A DNA stretch of 64,000 bases, taken from Candidatus Steffania adelgidicola. GTDB taxonomy: Bacteria > Pseudomonadota > Gammaproteobacteria > Enterobacterales > Enterobacteriaceae. This document shows, piece by piece, positions 25,259 through 38,375 of this stretch (positions are counted from its first letter, which is position 1; each line of letters opens with the position of its first letter). The stretch covers positions 806,001-870,000 of the forward strand of contig NZ_CP045889.1 in assembly GCF_020541225.1 (NCBI RefSeq), read 5' to 3'. The notes under the pieces are model-generated. The model was not told the DNA's origin, did no database searches, and saw only the letters and a program-made list of their open reading frames with translations. A program made the translations under genes and the position numbers.

Positions 25259-25855
25259 TTGCGATATCACAGGTTAACATGGGTACTAGGCCTTGTAGTG
25301 GCGGTAAATGCAGGATGCGGTTATCACCTTCCTGGCACTACCCATCAGACGCAGACTCAAATAAAAAATATGACCTTAAACACTCATGAGTTATATGGAC
25401 CACTAACACGCGCCATACGTGAGGAGCTGCATCTGAATCATGTGATGCTTGTTCAGTGTATCCAGGATGGTAACACACTACCGTCGCTGGAAATTCTCAA
25501 TACCTCCGAAAGACAAGAAACCGCCTCAGTATTTCAGAATGGTAAAACTGCAGAGTACGAGATCACTTTAAACATACAAGCAAAGGTAGTAATACCTGGT
25601 AAGGATTACCACCTGATCGATATAAAGGTGCATCGCTCTTTCTTTGATAATATACTGACAGTACTGGCGAAAGATGCTGAAGGAGATATCATCCGTCAGG
25701 AGATGCGACAGCAAGCCGCGCAGCAACTGGTGCGCACACTTCTGTTAGTGTATACTGTAGAGAAGACGCATGATATGGTGGATGAAACGCACCCAAAGAA
25801 GCAGAGACAGATCCATGATCCGCTTGTATCCCGACCAGTTGCTAACAAACCTTAA
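25259..25855 (+). CDS. lptE: LPS-assembly lipoprotein LptE
   Basis: Outer-membrane lipoprotein that plugs LptD during LPS insertion. It is 198 aa (E. coli 193). It begins at a TTG codon, giving (M)RYHRLTW as in the family (E. coli MRYLAT), with GAAGGA a few bases upstream. The signal peptide ends at the lipobox NAGCG near residue 19. Conserved features include QNGKTAEYEITL and HRSFFDN around residues 100-130. The 3' end overlaps holA by 41 bases. Presence of LptE together with the arn genes indicates that LPS is still made. Confidence 0.9.
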   Translation: MRYHRLTWVLGLVVAVNAGCGYHLPGTTHQTQTQIKNMTLNTHELYGPLTRAIREELHLNHVMLVQCIQDGNTLPSLEILNTSERQETASVFQNGKTAEYEITLNIQAKVVIPGKDYHLIDIKVHRSFFDNILTVLAKDAEGDIIRQEMRQQAAQQLVRTLLLVYTVEKTHDMVDETHPKKQRQIHDPLVSRPVANKP

Positions 25856-26846
25856 AGCATCCTGCTTCCCCTGTTATTTTCTATTCGGTAATGAACCATT
25901 ATTGCTACAGGAAAGCGAAGATTATATTCGTAAAGAAGCTCAGATACAGCAGTTTGACGAACATTTTAATGTCATATTAGACAGCAACACTGATTGGGAA
26001 GAAATCTTCAACCTATGTAAAACACGCAGCCTATTCGCTAGTCGTCAAACGCTACGCCTTATATTACCGGACGGTAATACCCAAGCCGTCATAAGCGACA
26101 AACTGCTGCAGCTCACAGCATTGTTACATAATAATTTAGTCTTGATCTTGCGCGGCAGCAAGCTGACTCCAGCTGTAGAGAAATGCGGATGGTTTAAAGC
26201 ACTGAGTCCAACTGCAGTGCTAGTAAGCTGTAGCACTCCAGAAAAAACACAGCTACCTGGATGGGTAGCAAGACGTGCTAAAAAGATGAAGTTAGCGCTA
26301 GATGATGCTGCCTGTCATCTTCTTTGTTATGCGTATGAAGGCAACTTGCTAGCACTAGCCCAAGCGCTCGATCGGCTGTTGCTAATTTATCCCAATGCTC
26401 ACCTGACCCTATCGCAAGTTAAAGCTACCGTAAACGATACTTCAGACTTGACACTGTTTCACTGGATCAACGCCGCTATCATGGGAAACAGTAAACGCGC
26501 AGCGCGGGTTCTTTATCAACTACAACTAAAAACTACAGAACCGGTCATATTGCTACGTATTATTCAGCGTGAAGTCCTATTGCTACTGATGTTGAAACGG
26601 CATGCCATTATCGAACCAATCTACACACTATTTGAGCGTCACAAAATATCTCAGAACCGTCGATCACTGCTCACTAACGCAGTAAGTCGACTCACTCTTT
26701 CACAGCTGAAGGACACGATAGCCTTAATGAATAAAATTGAACGCTCACTTAAGCAGGATTACAGCTACCTCGCATGGTCTGATTTTCATGCTTTAGCACT
26801 ATTGTTATGCGGCAAAAGCATACCTGAAGTCATGATTAATGGGTAA
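25815..26846 (+). CDS. holA: DNA polymerase III delta subunit
   Basis: Clamp-loader wrench subunit that opens the beta clamp. It is 343 aa, equal to E. coli HolA, using the ATG that gives MIRLYPDQL; the frame is open further upstream but that part is not family sequence. FLFGNEPLLLQESEDYIR lies at the N-terminus, LFASRQTLRLILP in domain I, YEGNLLALAQALDRL in domain II, and FHWINAAIMGNSKRA plus LKQDYSYLAW in the C-terminal collar domain. The start overlaps lptE and the end overlaps nadD by eight bases, so translation is likely coupled. Confidence 0.94.
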   Translation: MIRLYPDQLLTNLKASCFPCYFLFGNEPLLLQESEDYIRKEAQIQQFDEHFNVILDSNTDWEEIFNLCKTRSLFASRQTLRLILPDGNTQAVISDKLLQLTALLHNNLVLILRGSKLTPAVEKCGWFKALSPTAVLVSCSTPEKTQLPGWVARRAKKMKLALDDAACHLLCYAYEGNLLALAQALDRLLLIYPNAHLTLSQVKATVNDTSDLTLFHWINAAIMGNSKRAARVLYQLQLKTTEPVILLRIIQREVLLLLMLKRHAIIEPIYTLFERHKISQNRRSLLTNAVSRLTLSQLKDTIALMNKIERSLKQDYSYLAWSDFHALALLLCGKSIPEVMING

Positions 26847-27489
26847 ACACGCTCTAACTGCTTTTTACGGTGGAACCTTTGATCCTGTTCATTATGGTCA
26901 TATTCGGCTCATGATCGCGTTAAAAAATCTTTTAAATCTACAACGGATAATCCTGTTGCTAAACAATATACCGCCACACAGAGCAAATCCTATGACTGCA
27001 TCACAACGTCTAGCGATGCTTCGGTTGGCTATCGCCGAAATTCCAGACGCATTCCTGACTATTGATGAACGTGAACTTCACAGGTCCACACCGTCCTGGA
27101 CAGTAGACACTTTTAAAGAACTACGCCGAGAATACGGCCCTGACTCACCTCTTGGATTTATTATTGGTTACGACTCGCTACTAACACTGCGATCATGGTA
27201 TCGCGGCCTAGCGTTAATGGACTTATGCCATCTTCTTGTGTGTCCCCGACCCGGTTACAGGAGCTTGCTAACTAACCAGGTTGATAATCAATGGTTGGAA
27301 AATCGCTTGACAAATGATCCGCAGGCACTATCTCAACAACCAGCAGGGTTGATTTATTTCGCAGCTACCCCACAATTTGCTATTTCTGCTAGCGATATCC
27401 GGACGCGATACCGGGAAGGCCGCTCTTGCGATGGTCTTCTACCTTCTTCGGTACAAAGTTATATTCACAAACATGGCTTATACCGTTAA
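26839..27489 (+). CDS. nadD: Nicotinate-mononucleotide adenylyltransferase
   Basis: Adenylates nicotinate mononucleotide in NAD synthesis. It is 216 aa (E. coli 213). The nucleotidyltransferase motif GTFDPVHYGHI (HxGH) is at residues 12-22, with PPHR near residue 46, the ISASDIRTRYREG motif (S/T-x-x-R) near residue 185, and the usual end VQSYIHKHGLYR. It overlaps the end of holA. The downstream genes rsfS and rlmH of the E. coli order are missing. Confidence 0.95.
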   Translation: MGKHALTAFYGGTFDPVHYGHIRLMIALKNLLNLQRIILLLNNIPPHRANPMTASQRLAMLRLAIAEIPDAFLTIDERELHRSTPSWTVDTFKELRREYGPDSPLGFIIGYDSLLTLRSWYRGLALMDLCHLLVCPRPGYRSLLTNQVDNQWLENRLTNDPQALSQQPAGLIYFAATPQFAISASDIRTRYREGRSCDGLLPSSVQSYIHKHGLYR

Positions 27490-28228
27490 GAAATATAAGA
27501 GATGAAATAATGCTGATGTAATATACTACATACGATTTTTTTCTTGATGGATTTCTCAAGAATACTTTTATTAAAACGATTGATAATTTAACAATATACG
27601 ATGACCTTCAGTATTTAACAGAAGTTAAGCATCAATAGTAATCCATTCTAGATTTTTTTCTAACTACCCTCTTCTTAACTGCGCTATTGATGAAGTAAGA
27701 TTTATTATCACTAACACTAGACTTGAAGAATTATCTTGTATAGATTATAATCTAATTGAACGCAGAAAGTGATGGTGTATTCTTTCTTAGAAAAGAACCG
27801 TCGTCTATAGAACGGACACGATCTAGAATGCCTTTTATTTTGCTGTATTGATAAAGCGTCTCTGAAAATTTTTCAAAGAATTACTCATCGACCTAAGATC
27901 GATAGTAGCTGGGATTCGCAGTTTACAACTAAATATTTTTAATTATTATTGAAAAACAAGACAACTAATATGGTATCTCAGGTAGTAAAATATCAGCATA
28001 ACGATAGGTATCTCCAATATGAACTCGAAAATTAGACAAGTGAAGGCCTGGAAAATAAAGCAGCCGTAGAGAAAAACTCGTTGATATCTCTTGTTAACTC
28101 TTAAATCAATCTGATTCTCTAAGACTACTTGTTCGACATCCATAGTATTCATGCATTATGACTAACACTTACCCTGGTATCACTACCAGAAAGCGGTAAA
28201 AATGATCAATGTAAAATAATTTCACCGA
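27490..28228. other. Spacer where rsfS and rlmH would lie
   Basis: About 740 bases between nadD and mrdA, roughly the length needed for rsfS plus part of rlmH, but no similarity to either was recognised. It is AT-rich with stops in all frames. Confidence 0.5.
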
Positions 28229-30139
28229 ATGACAATAAAATCCAATCTCTTTCGCGATTATTCAGCAGAATCAGTACTATTTATACGTCGTACACTAGTG
28301 GCGTACGTTGGTATTTTTCTGCTTACCGGTATGCTCATTATTAATCTGTATCATTTGCAAATAATCCACGTTGAGGATTATCGAACCCGCTCTAACGAGA
28401 ATCGCATTAAACTAGTTCCCATCGCACCAAGCCGCGGTATTATCTACGATCGCAACGGCACTCCGCTAGCACTTAACCGCACTATTTATCAACTAGAGCT
28501 CGTGCCAGAAAAGGTGCACGACTTAAAGAAAACCATTACGGCTCTCCGCACAATAGTAGATTTAACCGATGACGATCTTAGTAATTTTGAAAAAGAACGC
28601 AAACGCGCTCACCGTTTTACCTCGCTGCCTCTTAAAGTCGGGTTAACTGATGTACACCAGGCTCGTTTTGCCGTGAATCAATATCGATTTCCAGGCATCG
28701 AGATAAAAAGCTATCAGCAACGCTACTACCCCTACGGCGCCGCACTCACTCATGTTATCGGCTATGTGTCAAAAATTGACGAAGAGGATATAGAACGTCT
28801 CAATCAACAAGGGATGCTACAGAACTATGCCCCAACTCACGATATCGGTAAATTAGGGATCGAACGCTACTATGAAAATATCCTACATGGTAAAACCGGT
28901 TATGAAGAAGTTGAAGTTAATAATCGTGGCCAAGTCATCCGTCAGTTGCGAGAAGAAGCGCCTCAGGCAGGGAAAGATATCACTTTAACCTTAGATCTAA
29001 ACCTGCAACAATATATTGAAACACTACTGCTTGGTAGTAGCCGCGCCGCTGTGGTGGTTATGGATCCACGTGACGGCGGTATTCGCGCAATGGTATCTAA
29101 CCCACGCTATGATCCCAATCTGTTTGTCAATGGAATTTCCAGTAAAAAATATCATGCACTACTGGAAGACGAAAACCATCCGCTTATTAATCGCGCCACG
29201 CAGGGATTATATCCGCCAGCCTCTACCGTGAAACCTTACATCTCAGTATCAGCCTTAACGATTGGTGTCATCAACAAAAAATTCTCACTCTTGGATCTAG
29301 GCGGATGGACATTACCCGGCTCGGAAAAACGTTACCGCGATTGGAAGAAATGGGGGCACGGTCGTTTAAACGTCACTCGGGCATTGGAGGAATCTGCGGA
29401 CACCTTCTTCTATCAAGTAGCATATGATATGGGGATCGATAAACTTTCTGAATGGATGAATAAATTTGGCTACGGTAAATATACTGGCATCGATCTATCG
29501 GAGGAACGGGCAGGTTTGATGCCTACTCGTGACTGGAAAATTTCGCATTTTAAAAAAAAATGGTATCAAGGAGACACTATTCCTGTTGGAATCGGTCAAG
29601 GGTATTGGATAGCTACACCTCTTCAAATGTCAAAAGCGCTAATTACATTGATTAATGATGGCGAAGTACGTACGCCACATCTACTCTACGGTACTCTGGA
29701 AAATGGACACCAGGTTCCCTACCGTCAACCGACAAATATACAAATCGGTGATCCTCATTCCGGTTACTGGGAGATTGCCAAAGACGGTATGTATGGTGTT
29801 GCCAACAGGCCGAACGGCACAGCTCGGAAAAGCTTTGCTAATACGCCGTATAAAGCGGCAGCAAAATCTGGTACAGCCCAAGTTTATGGTTTAAAAAGTA
29901 GTAGAGCAACCTATAATATCCATAAAATTGCGGAACGCCTACGCGATCATAAGTTGATGAGTGCATTTGCCCCCTACGATAAACCTACAGTTGGTGTAGT
30001 AGTAATCCTGGAAAACGGTGGCGGCGGCCAAGCAATAGGAACCATTACCCGTCAGATTCTGGATTATATTCTAATTAATAATAATTATGATCAGTTGCAT
30101 AAAAAACCAACCGTTATTTCTACTAAAAAAAGTAATTAA
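28229..30139 (+). CDS. mrdA: Penicillin-binding protein 2, rod-shape transpeptidase
   Basis: Cross-links peptidoglycan during cell elongation, as partner of RodA. It is 636 aa (E. coli 633). A single N-terminal membrane segment lies around residues 22-46, then the conserved [18 protein letters not shown] pedestal region. The transpeptidase motifs are all present: PASTVKPY (SxxK) near residue 330, [10 protein letters not shown] (SxD), and KSGTAQVYG (KSG) near residue 545. It is 5 bases upstream of mrdB. Confidence 0.96.
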   Translation: MTIKSNLFRDYSAESVLFIRRTLVAYVGIFLLTGMLIINLYHLQIIHVEDYRTRSNENRIKLVPIAPSRGIIYDRNGTPLALNRTIYQLELVPEKVHDLKKTITALRTIVDLTDDDLSNFEKERKRAHRFTSLPLKVGLTDVHQARFAVNQYRFPGIEIKSYQQRYYPYGAALTHVIGYVSKIDEEDIERLNQQGMLQNYAPTHDIGKLGIERYYENILHGKTGYEEVEVNNRGQVIRQLREEAPQAGKDITLTLDLNLQQYIETLLLGSSRAAVVVMDPRDGGIRAMVSNPRYDPNLFVNGISSKKYHALLEDENHPLINRATQGLYPPASTVKPYISVSALTIGVINKKFSLLDLGGWTLPGSEKRYRDWKKWGHGRLNVTRALEESADTFFYQVAYDMGIDKLSEWMNKFGYGKYTGIDLSEERAGLMPTRDWKISHFKKKWYQGDTIPVGIGQGYWIATPLQMSKALITLINDGEVRTPHLLYGTLENGHQVPYRQPTNIQIGDPHSGYWEIAKDGMYGVANRPNGTARKSFANTPYKAAAKSGTAQVYGLKSSRATYNIHKIAERLRDHKLMSAFAPYDKPTVGVVVILENGGGGQAIGTITRQILDYILINNNYDQLHKKPTVISTKKSN

Positions 30140-30144
30140 TATTT

Positions 30145-31257
30145 ATGAATGAGAATCCCGAACATCAATCCTTGTTTAAAAAACTACACATTGACGTAAT
30201 ATTCCTGTTTTTTGTCACCCTAATTTTGGTTTATAGTGCTCTAGTGGTGTGGAGTGCCAGCGGGCAAGATGTCAACATTATAGAACACAAGATCGCTCAG
30301 ATTCTAATTGGTCTAATTGTTATGCTGCTGATGGCGCAAATACCGCCACGCGTTTATGAAGCATGGGCACCTTTCCTATATATTTTCTGCATACTTCTAC
30401 TGGTGTTAGTAGATACCTTTGGTCAGATTAGTAAAGGCGCACAACGTTGGCTAGATCTGGGTCTCATACGCTTTCAGCCCTCTGAAATTGCTAAAATTGC
30501 TGTACCGATGATGATTGCCCGTTTTGTTAATCGCAATAGCTGCCCGCCATCTTTAAAAAATACTTCTATTGCGCTTATGCTGATTTTCTTGCCCACCCTA
30601 CTTGCGGCGGCACAACCTGATTTAGGTACCGCTATTCTTATTGCTGCTTCTGGTTTATTTATTCTCTTCTTGTCGGGAATAAGTTGGCAGCTAATCATGT
30701 TGGCATTACTGTTGGTCGCGGCATTTATCCCTATACTATGGTTCTTTTTAATGCATGATTATCAACGAAATAGGATAATGATGCTCCTAAATCCGGAATC
30801 TGACCCTCTCGGTGCAGGCTATCATATTATTCAGTCAAAAATCGCCATCGGTTCTGGTGGATTATCCGGAAAAGGTTGGCTACACGGCACTCAGTCTCAG
30901 CTGGAGTTTTTACCTGAACGCCATACCGATTTCATCTTTGCAGTTTTAGGAGAGGAACTAGGGTTTATAGGGGTATTAGTTTTACTCGCTCTCTATCTTG
31001 GAATTATCATACGTGGTTTAGTGATCGCAGTGCGTGCACAGAATACTTTTTGTCGGGTTATGGCTGGCGGTTTAATGCTAATTCTATTTGTTTATTTATT
31101 TGTTAATATTGGTATGGTAAGTGGTATTTTACCAGTGGTTGGTGTACCTCTCCCACTGGTTAGCTACGGCGGTTCGGCATTAATTGTAATTATGGCGGGG
31201 TTTGGCATAGTTATGTCAATACACACACATCGAAAAATGTTGTCTAAATATTTATGA
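30145..31257 (+). CDS. mrdB: Peptidoglycan glycosyltransferase RodA (MrdB)
   Basis: SEDS-family membrane glycosyltransferase that polymerises lipid II in the elongasome. It is 370 aa, the same as E. coli, with about ten hydrophobic segments. The SEDS catalytic aspartate lies in [15 protein letters not shown] and the C-terminal signature is [14 protein letters not shown], ending [11 protein letters not shown]. It is co-transcribed with mrdA. Confidence 0.96.
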   Translation: MNENPEHQSLFKKLHIDVIFLFFVTLILVYSALVVWSASGQDVNIIEHKIAQILIGLIVMLLMAQIPPRVYEAWAPFLYIFCILLLVLVDTFGQISKGAQRWLDLGLIRFQPSEIAKIAVPMMIARFVNRNSCPPSLKNTSIALMLIFLPTLLAAAQPDLGTAILIAASGLFILFLSGISWQLIMLALLLVAAFIPILWFFLMHDYQRNRIMMLLNPESDPLGAGYHIIQSKIAIGSGGLSGKGWLHGTQSQLEFLPERHTDFIFAVLGEELGFIGVLVLLALYLGIIIRGLVIAVRAQNTFCRVMAGGLMLILFVYLFVNIGMVSGILPVVGVPLPLVSYGGSALIVIMAGFGIVMSIHTHRKMLSKYL

Positions 31258-31363
31258 TAAATTACGAGATAAACCCCGACTCAGTCATATCATAAAATCA
31301 ATATTGTGGTATTATATTTAATAGTCAATTGATTGTTTTTAAAAGAAAAAGATTTATTAGGAG

Positions 31364-31397
31364 AAAAAACGCGCTATCTAGATGCGCATGTTTTTTT
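31364..31397. terminator. Probable bidirectional terminator between mrdB and trhO
   Basis: A GCGC/GCGC stem with an inner ATCT/AGAT pairing is flanked by a run of six A on the left and seven T on the right, so it could act in both directions. The trhO stop codon lies within the stem. The stem is short and has a bulge. Confidence 0.5.
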
Positions 31398-32322
31398 CCT
31401 GGCATAGCATGCTGCAGTACCCCTGATGTTTTTTGGCGCACAAGGGGCATTGGATGAATAGCAAGTGACAACTCTGATTACGGCAATTCGTATGAGTATC
31501 TGAAGGGGCGCCGCATTGATGACAATTGGCAATGATATCTGATGTTATACGCTCGCCCAAGCGTTCATCGAATACAAAATTTTTCCCAATAAATTTTAAG
31601 GGGAGCCCTTGTTGCCGTGCAGAACGGACATATTGAAGAATACCACCTTCTATTTGATATACTTTTTTAAAACCGTTATGTATCATCCAGGCACTGGCCT
31701 TTTCGCAACGAATACCACCGGTACAATACATAACAATTTTTTTATTTTTATAATACCGTAACATTCTCACCGTCATCGGCAACTGTTCGCGAAACGTATC
31801 AGAGGGGATCTCGATAGCCTGATTGAAATGCCCTACTTCATACTCATAATGATTACGCATATCTATAAAGATCACATCCGGATCGTCCATCATTAAATTC
31901 ACCTCTTTTGCCGTGAGATAAGTGCCAACGTTCGTCGGATTGAAAGTGGGATCCTTAATACCATCGGCGAGAATATGCGGTCGCACTTTCATACGTAATA
32001 CCCAGAAAGATCGGCTATCTTCGTCCAAGGCTATGTTCAATCGCAATCCATCTAACTTTGGATGTGCACTGTACAATACCTCACGGAGAGTGCCCAATCG
32101 GCTTTCTGGTACATTAATTTGCGCATTAATTCCCTCTGTAGCGATATAGATTCGGCCGAATACATTAAGGACTCTGAGCGTCCGGTAAAAAATATCACGG
32201 AAACTCTGCGGATCGTTTAGAATAAAATATCTATAAAAAGAAAGCGTTATGCGAGGTTCACTTTCCCTAAACATGCGAACCCGTAATTCTTGATTGGAGA
32301 CCCGATTATATAATGCTATCAT
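31378..32322 (-). CDS. trhO: tRNA uridine(34) hydroxylase, rhodanese family
   Basis: Forms 5-hydroxyuridine at position 34 of tRNAs that later carry cmo5U or mcmo5U. It is 314 aa from the ATG giving [11 protein letters not shown]. coli TrhO (YceA) is 350 aa, so about 30 residues of the basic C-terminal tail are missing. The acylphosphatase-like N-terminal domain is followed by the rhodanese domain ([12 protein letters not shown]) with the active-site loop [11 protein letters not shown] near residue 185, then the cysteine-rich end ([15 protein letters not shown]). Several tail cysteines of the E. coli protein are replaced here. tRNA-Ser(UGA), encoded in this window, is a type of tRNA that receives this modification in E. 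coli. Confidence 0.93.
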   Translation of the reverse strand: MIALYNRVSNQELRVRMFRESEPRITLSFYRYFILNDPQSFRDIFYRTLRVLNVFGRIYIATEGINAQINVPESRLGTLREVLYSAHPKLDGLRLNIALDEDSRSFWVLRMKVRPHILADGIKDPTFNPTNVGTYLTAKEVNLMMDDPDVIFIDMRNHYEYEVGHFNQAIEIPSDTFREQLPMTVRMLRYYKNKKIVMYCTGGIRCEKASAWMIHNGFKKVYQIEGGILQYVRSARQQGLPLKFIGKNFVFDERLGERITSDIIANCHQCGAPSDTHTNCRNQSCHLLFIQCPLCAKKHQGYCSMLCQEKNMRI

Positions 32323-34482
32323 GATATGAGTTCCCATTGTTAATTAAGTTATTAGTGAACAGGGAAGACTATTCCCCCTGATACGGTTACTATATTTATG
32401 CTCAAGAAACCATGCTCGATATATCATAATTTGATGAACACTAAAGTATTTCTAGAGTGATATTCCTATAAATATTAATGAATATATAGAATTTTTAATT
32501 CACTTTATTAAAAGTCATGATCTGAAGATAGATATGGTTAATGAAAGCATATCCAGATCACACTGTTTCATGAAACAAACGTGATATTCGAGAAGGTCAA
32601 ATAGTATTATCGGATATGCTACTATAAAAACAGTACCGTATGGTTAGATTCAATAGAACATAAAATGTTTTAATATCTCCATGCTTATCTAGGCAATAGA
32701 TAATCATGAGTTATATATGTCAATTCACTATTTTCTTCACTTCTTTATGTTTATAGAATATAAATGATAGCGTTAAGACAATTTTATACCCTTATCAATA
32801 CCTTTTTTATACTCTTTGTTATAAATGTAGAATTGATCTTAAGCAATAGTGTATCTTGTTCTATTATAAACAGTGTTTACTTAAATTTAAAAGACGGTTT
32901 ACACATACCCAAGAGATTTCAAATCCATACATGAAAGATACATATATAAATATAGGTAAAAGAGGTAGGATATTCTCCATTTAAATTGATTTATAATCTT
33001 CATATAGTAACGAGAGATTGGTATCTCACCAATACAGATACTGTATATTAAATTGCATATTTTTTATCAATAAAAGAGAATGTGTTTTTAGAGAAAATCA
33101 TCCGATTTATACAATATACCGACAATAAGTTTAAAGATTATTTAACGTTTAACGTTACTGGATACAAGGTCTTTATTTAACTACAGTGTCACTCCAATCT
33201 TGTAAGTATTCTTGAATAGCTCAATAAAAACACAATGAGAATATTCAATCTTTAATCATATCTCATTAATGCTAATATTATAATTAGTCATGAGAAAAAA
33301 CAATCTCTGCAGAATGCTTGTATGAAATACAATGCATACGGTATATTACTTGTCTTATATAAGAGTCTATAATTAAAATGAAGTTTGTTATCTACAAAGT
33401 AGATTCTATCTATAATATTGTTAATGTTCATATAGAATTATAGGGGAATTGTATTCTATACATCCTCAACACAAGTTTACAAAACTACCTTGCGGTCGGG
33501 TAGAGCACGCGAAATTTAATAAATTTTATCGACTACTCTTCAACTAAAAGCTACACCCAATACCCAGCTATTTCTCGATCTTAATCGAACCCCTAACAGG
33601 GGGCAGGGGTATCTATCGGATATTGAAAACCTATTCAAAGGAATTGATAACACGCCTGTATATCTTATAAAAACACCATGCAACAGGAAAGTATCAATAT
33701 GATTGTTTATATAGCTAAACTTTATACTAACGTTACCCCTTTAAAGTTACGATATAATCACGGGGTTTAATCTGCCTACTAGTAGATGCATGAAAAATCA
33801 CTATGTTTTTTCTTTTCAAGTACTCAACCTGGGACTCAAAAATGATATGTTATACTCTATAATTAGACATCCCAATTCATCACGAATAAATAACATCATA
33901 CAATTACACTCTATAACAATTTATTAATAATTGAAAAAGAGCATTTAAAAAGTCACTCTACTTCTTTGTAGATTATCATAAGAATTTCACGCATCATCTC
34001 GTCTTGTCTATTTTTTCTCTATATAAATTTAGACGCGATCGTTTATCTATCACTTATATTGTATTTAATATATCTCAGCAGACAGTAAAAAAATCATTGA
34101 TATTTCTTATCAGAGAGTGTATTTCAATGTACTCATTTTAATTATATTATGTCAACTACAGATAACCTCTAGTCATAACAAAGATGTTTGTTGTCATTAT
34201 CGCTTAAATGAACTTCAGTTCAGATATAAAAATACAGGAAAATAACTACGCTTTATATCTATCCGGAATGATTTTCTAATGAAATACTATATGTTTTCTA
34301 AAAAAATATATAACTACTCACAATAACATTGTTTTATAAAAAATAATTTAATTTATTATATGAATATATTATTAAAACTTAGTCAATTAGTTATACTCTA
34401 TACAAACGAACTTAATAGGATCAACATGTTAAGGATGATAATATATGATGCATAATGAATTAGAATAGCTGAGATGATAATA
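32323..34482. other. 2.1-kb spacer
   Basis: AT-rich with stops in all frames. A segment around 33480-33700 is noticeably less AT-rich and may be residual coding sequence (cysK/cysZ neighbour zipA in E. coli), but I could not align it to either with confidence. Confidence 0.5.
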
Positions 34483-35310
34483 ATGCAGGATTTGCGTCTG
34501 ATATTAATTATTTTAGGGGCGATTGGGATCATAGCATTGCTTTTACATGGTGTATGGACTAACCGTAAAGAACAAGCTACAATTTTTCGTGATTGCCCAA
34601 TTAAACGACTTCAACAAGAACAGAAAGATCGGGAGAAAGATTTACTATCTGCATCTAATCACACCGTCAGTGAAGTGCTTGTCGCGGATATCACCAAACA
34701 ACACCCAAAAGACGTCAGTCGCATCGATGAAAGCGCTCTATCCCCCAACCCATCAACATACACTGCACATATTGGCGATGATCATGAGAGAGGAGTAGGT
34801 TCCAATACCACTTTAACCCAACCCCCGAGTAAGCCAACCGTACCGACGAACAATGACGAACGGATAGCATTAGTCCTCCAGGTGAAGGAAAAAAAAACAG
34901 TACTGGTAATACATGTCGCCGCTTACAATAACAGTGTCTTAGATGGTCAATCACTGATGAAAAGCGTGCTTCAAGCTGGTTTTAAATTTGGACAAATGAA
35001 TGTTTTTCATCATCACCTTAATCCCATAGGAACCGGACCTGTGTTGTTTAGCCTAACTAATATGATAGAACCCGGTTCTTTTAATTCTGATAAGATAGCT
35101 GATTTAATCACTCCAGGAATCTCTATATTTATGATGATTCCTGCCTATGGCGATGCTTATCAGAACTTTAAGCGCATGCTGCAATCTGCTCAGCGTATTG
35201 CCGATGATTGCGGTGGCGTCGTGCTTGATGATAAGCACCACTTGATGACCCCGCAAAAACTAGACGAGTATAAAATGCGAATTCGGCAAGCCTTGGCTGC
35301 CAACACCTAA
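34483..35310 (+). CDS. zipA: Cell division protein ZipA
   Basis: Membrane anchor that tethers FtsZ to the inner membrane. It is 275 aa from the ATG giving MQDLRLIL, compared with about 328 in E. coli. A single N-terminal membrane helix (LILIILGAIGIIALLLHGVW) is followed by a charged linker, then the FtsZ-binding domain from about residue 140 (VLVIHVAAYNNSVLDG, QAGFKFGQMNVFHHHL, FMMIPAYGDAYQNFKRML). The length difference lies in the linker, which lacks the Pro/Gln-rich repeats of E. coli. It is 82 bases upstream of ligA. Confidence 0.93.
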   Translation: MQDLRLILIILGAIGIIALLLHGVWTNRKEQATIFRDCPIKRLQQEQKDREKDLLSASNHTVSEVLVADITKQHPKDVSRIDESALSPNPSTYTAHIGDDHERGVGSNTTLTQPPSKPTVPTNNDERIALVLQVKEKKTVLVIHVAAYNNSVLDGQSLMKSVLQAGFKFGQMNVFHHHLNPIGTGPVLFSLTNMIEPGSFNSDKIADLITPGISIFMMIPAYGDAYQNFKRMLQSAQRIADDCGGVVLDDKHHLMTPQKLDEYKMRIRQALAANT

Positions 35311-35389
35311 TCAAAGCGATTACATCAAACGATTATTGCTGAAATCAGGTTCAATAAGATCCCGATTACCTTTGTTCTGTTGAGGGTGA

Positions 35390-37408
<2,019 letters not shown>

Positions 37409-38056
37409 CTCGATATACAACAAAACAAAAATAGTTAATGGAACCTATTAGGTATTACCAATATTTAAATATCATTAAAAAAATATCAGATATAAATACT
37501 TAAGTAGCTTCGCCAAGCTCCTATATCTCTCAAAAGTTATAAAGGTATAAAATAATTTTCTTATAAGAAAATTATTTTTTTTTGCTAATCAACTTCATAT
37601 TCATAACGCCATGCGCATTTAGCATAGAGCATGTGTGCCGCACCACATTCTCGGCATTGCTAAAAATCATGTTACCTATTATGCCTCTCTCTACGAGAGG
37701 GGGATAATAGGGTCCGGATAGAGAGGTAGAGAGCCTCTCTGAATAAATCAAAAGGTGAAAAAATGAAATACGGTTAAACCCGAAGGGTAGTAAAATAGTC
37801 GTGGCAAAAACTAATCACTCTTAAAATAAAATAACCGTCATGGAATATACTGCGATATACGAAAGATATCATGTTCAATATACTATTTATTTTAATAACA
37901 TACCTGGTGGCGAAATCATTTATCTATAACGCCCATTTTCAATCTACCACGCATTAATTGTGAAAGTCAAAATAAACAGTAAATATCTTTAAAGATAGAG
38001 ACAAAACTTTTAGTTTTCATAGAAAAGGAAGTTTTTGTGAATACATAAACACGAAA
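37409..38056. other. Spacer between ligA and the darP pseudogene
   Basis: About 650 bases. The stretch 37590-37740 is richer in GC, with inverted CCTCTC/GAGAGG elements, and a minus-strand open segment with a CxxCG pattern lies at about 37590-37670. I could not assign a family. Confidence 0.45.
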
Positions 38057-38375
38057 ATGGAACAACACCCATCCACAGCATCCTTCACAACAGGATCATA
38101 AACAGAATCGAATCCTGTGGATTTTAAAAAGTAAAAACAAAAGTAAACATGATGCTGAAACGCTCAAGCAATGAGGTGTTATACTTATATATCTTGGAAA
38201 AAATAGGCTATTTCCATTAGATCAGGGTCTAAGAGACGCGATAGCGCTAGCAAAACGAATTAAACCTAAGAGTCAACGTCGCTAAATTCAACTTATCGCT
38301 AAAATGCTACGCGTACGAGATCCAGAGTCGATTCAGCAATCATTACATGAACTTAAAAAAAATATTTTAATTTAG
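38057..38375 (+). pseudogene. darP: darP (yjgA) pseudogene, truncated
   Basis: Remnant of the ribosome-associated large-subunit assembly protein DarP/YjgA (183 aa in E. coli). In one plus frame the translation reads ILWILKSKNKSKHDAETLKQ, stop, then GVILIYLGKN, PLDQGLRDAIALAKRIKPKSQRR, stop, then IQLIAKMLRVRDPESIQQSL. This matches DarP segments EIIWVSKSEIKRDAEELKR, LDADLRAAIELAQRIK and LQLIGKMLRQRD in order. At least two in-frame stops occur and the C-terminal third is missing after the TAG at 38373. Confidence 0.9.

Noticed and set aside
33480-33620. Possible tRNA because of a GTCGGGTAGAGCA stretch and a TTCGATT on the other strand
   Set aside because: The two elements are on opposite strands and no cloverleaf can be drawn.
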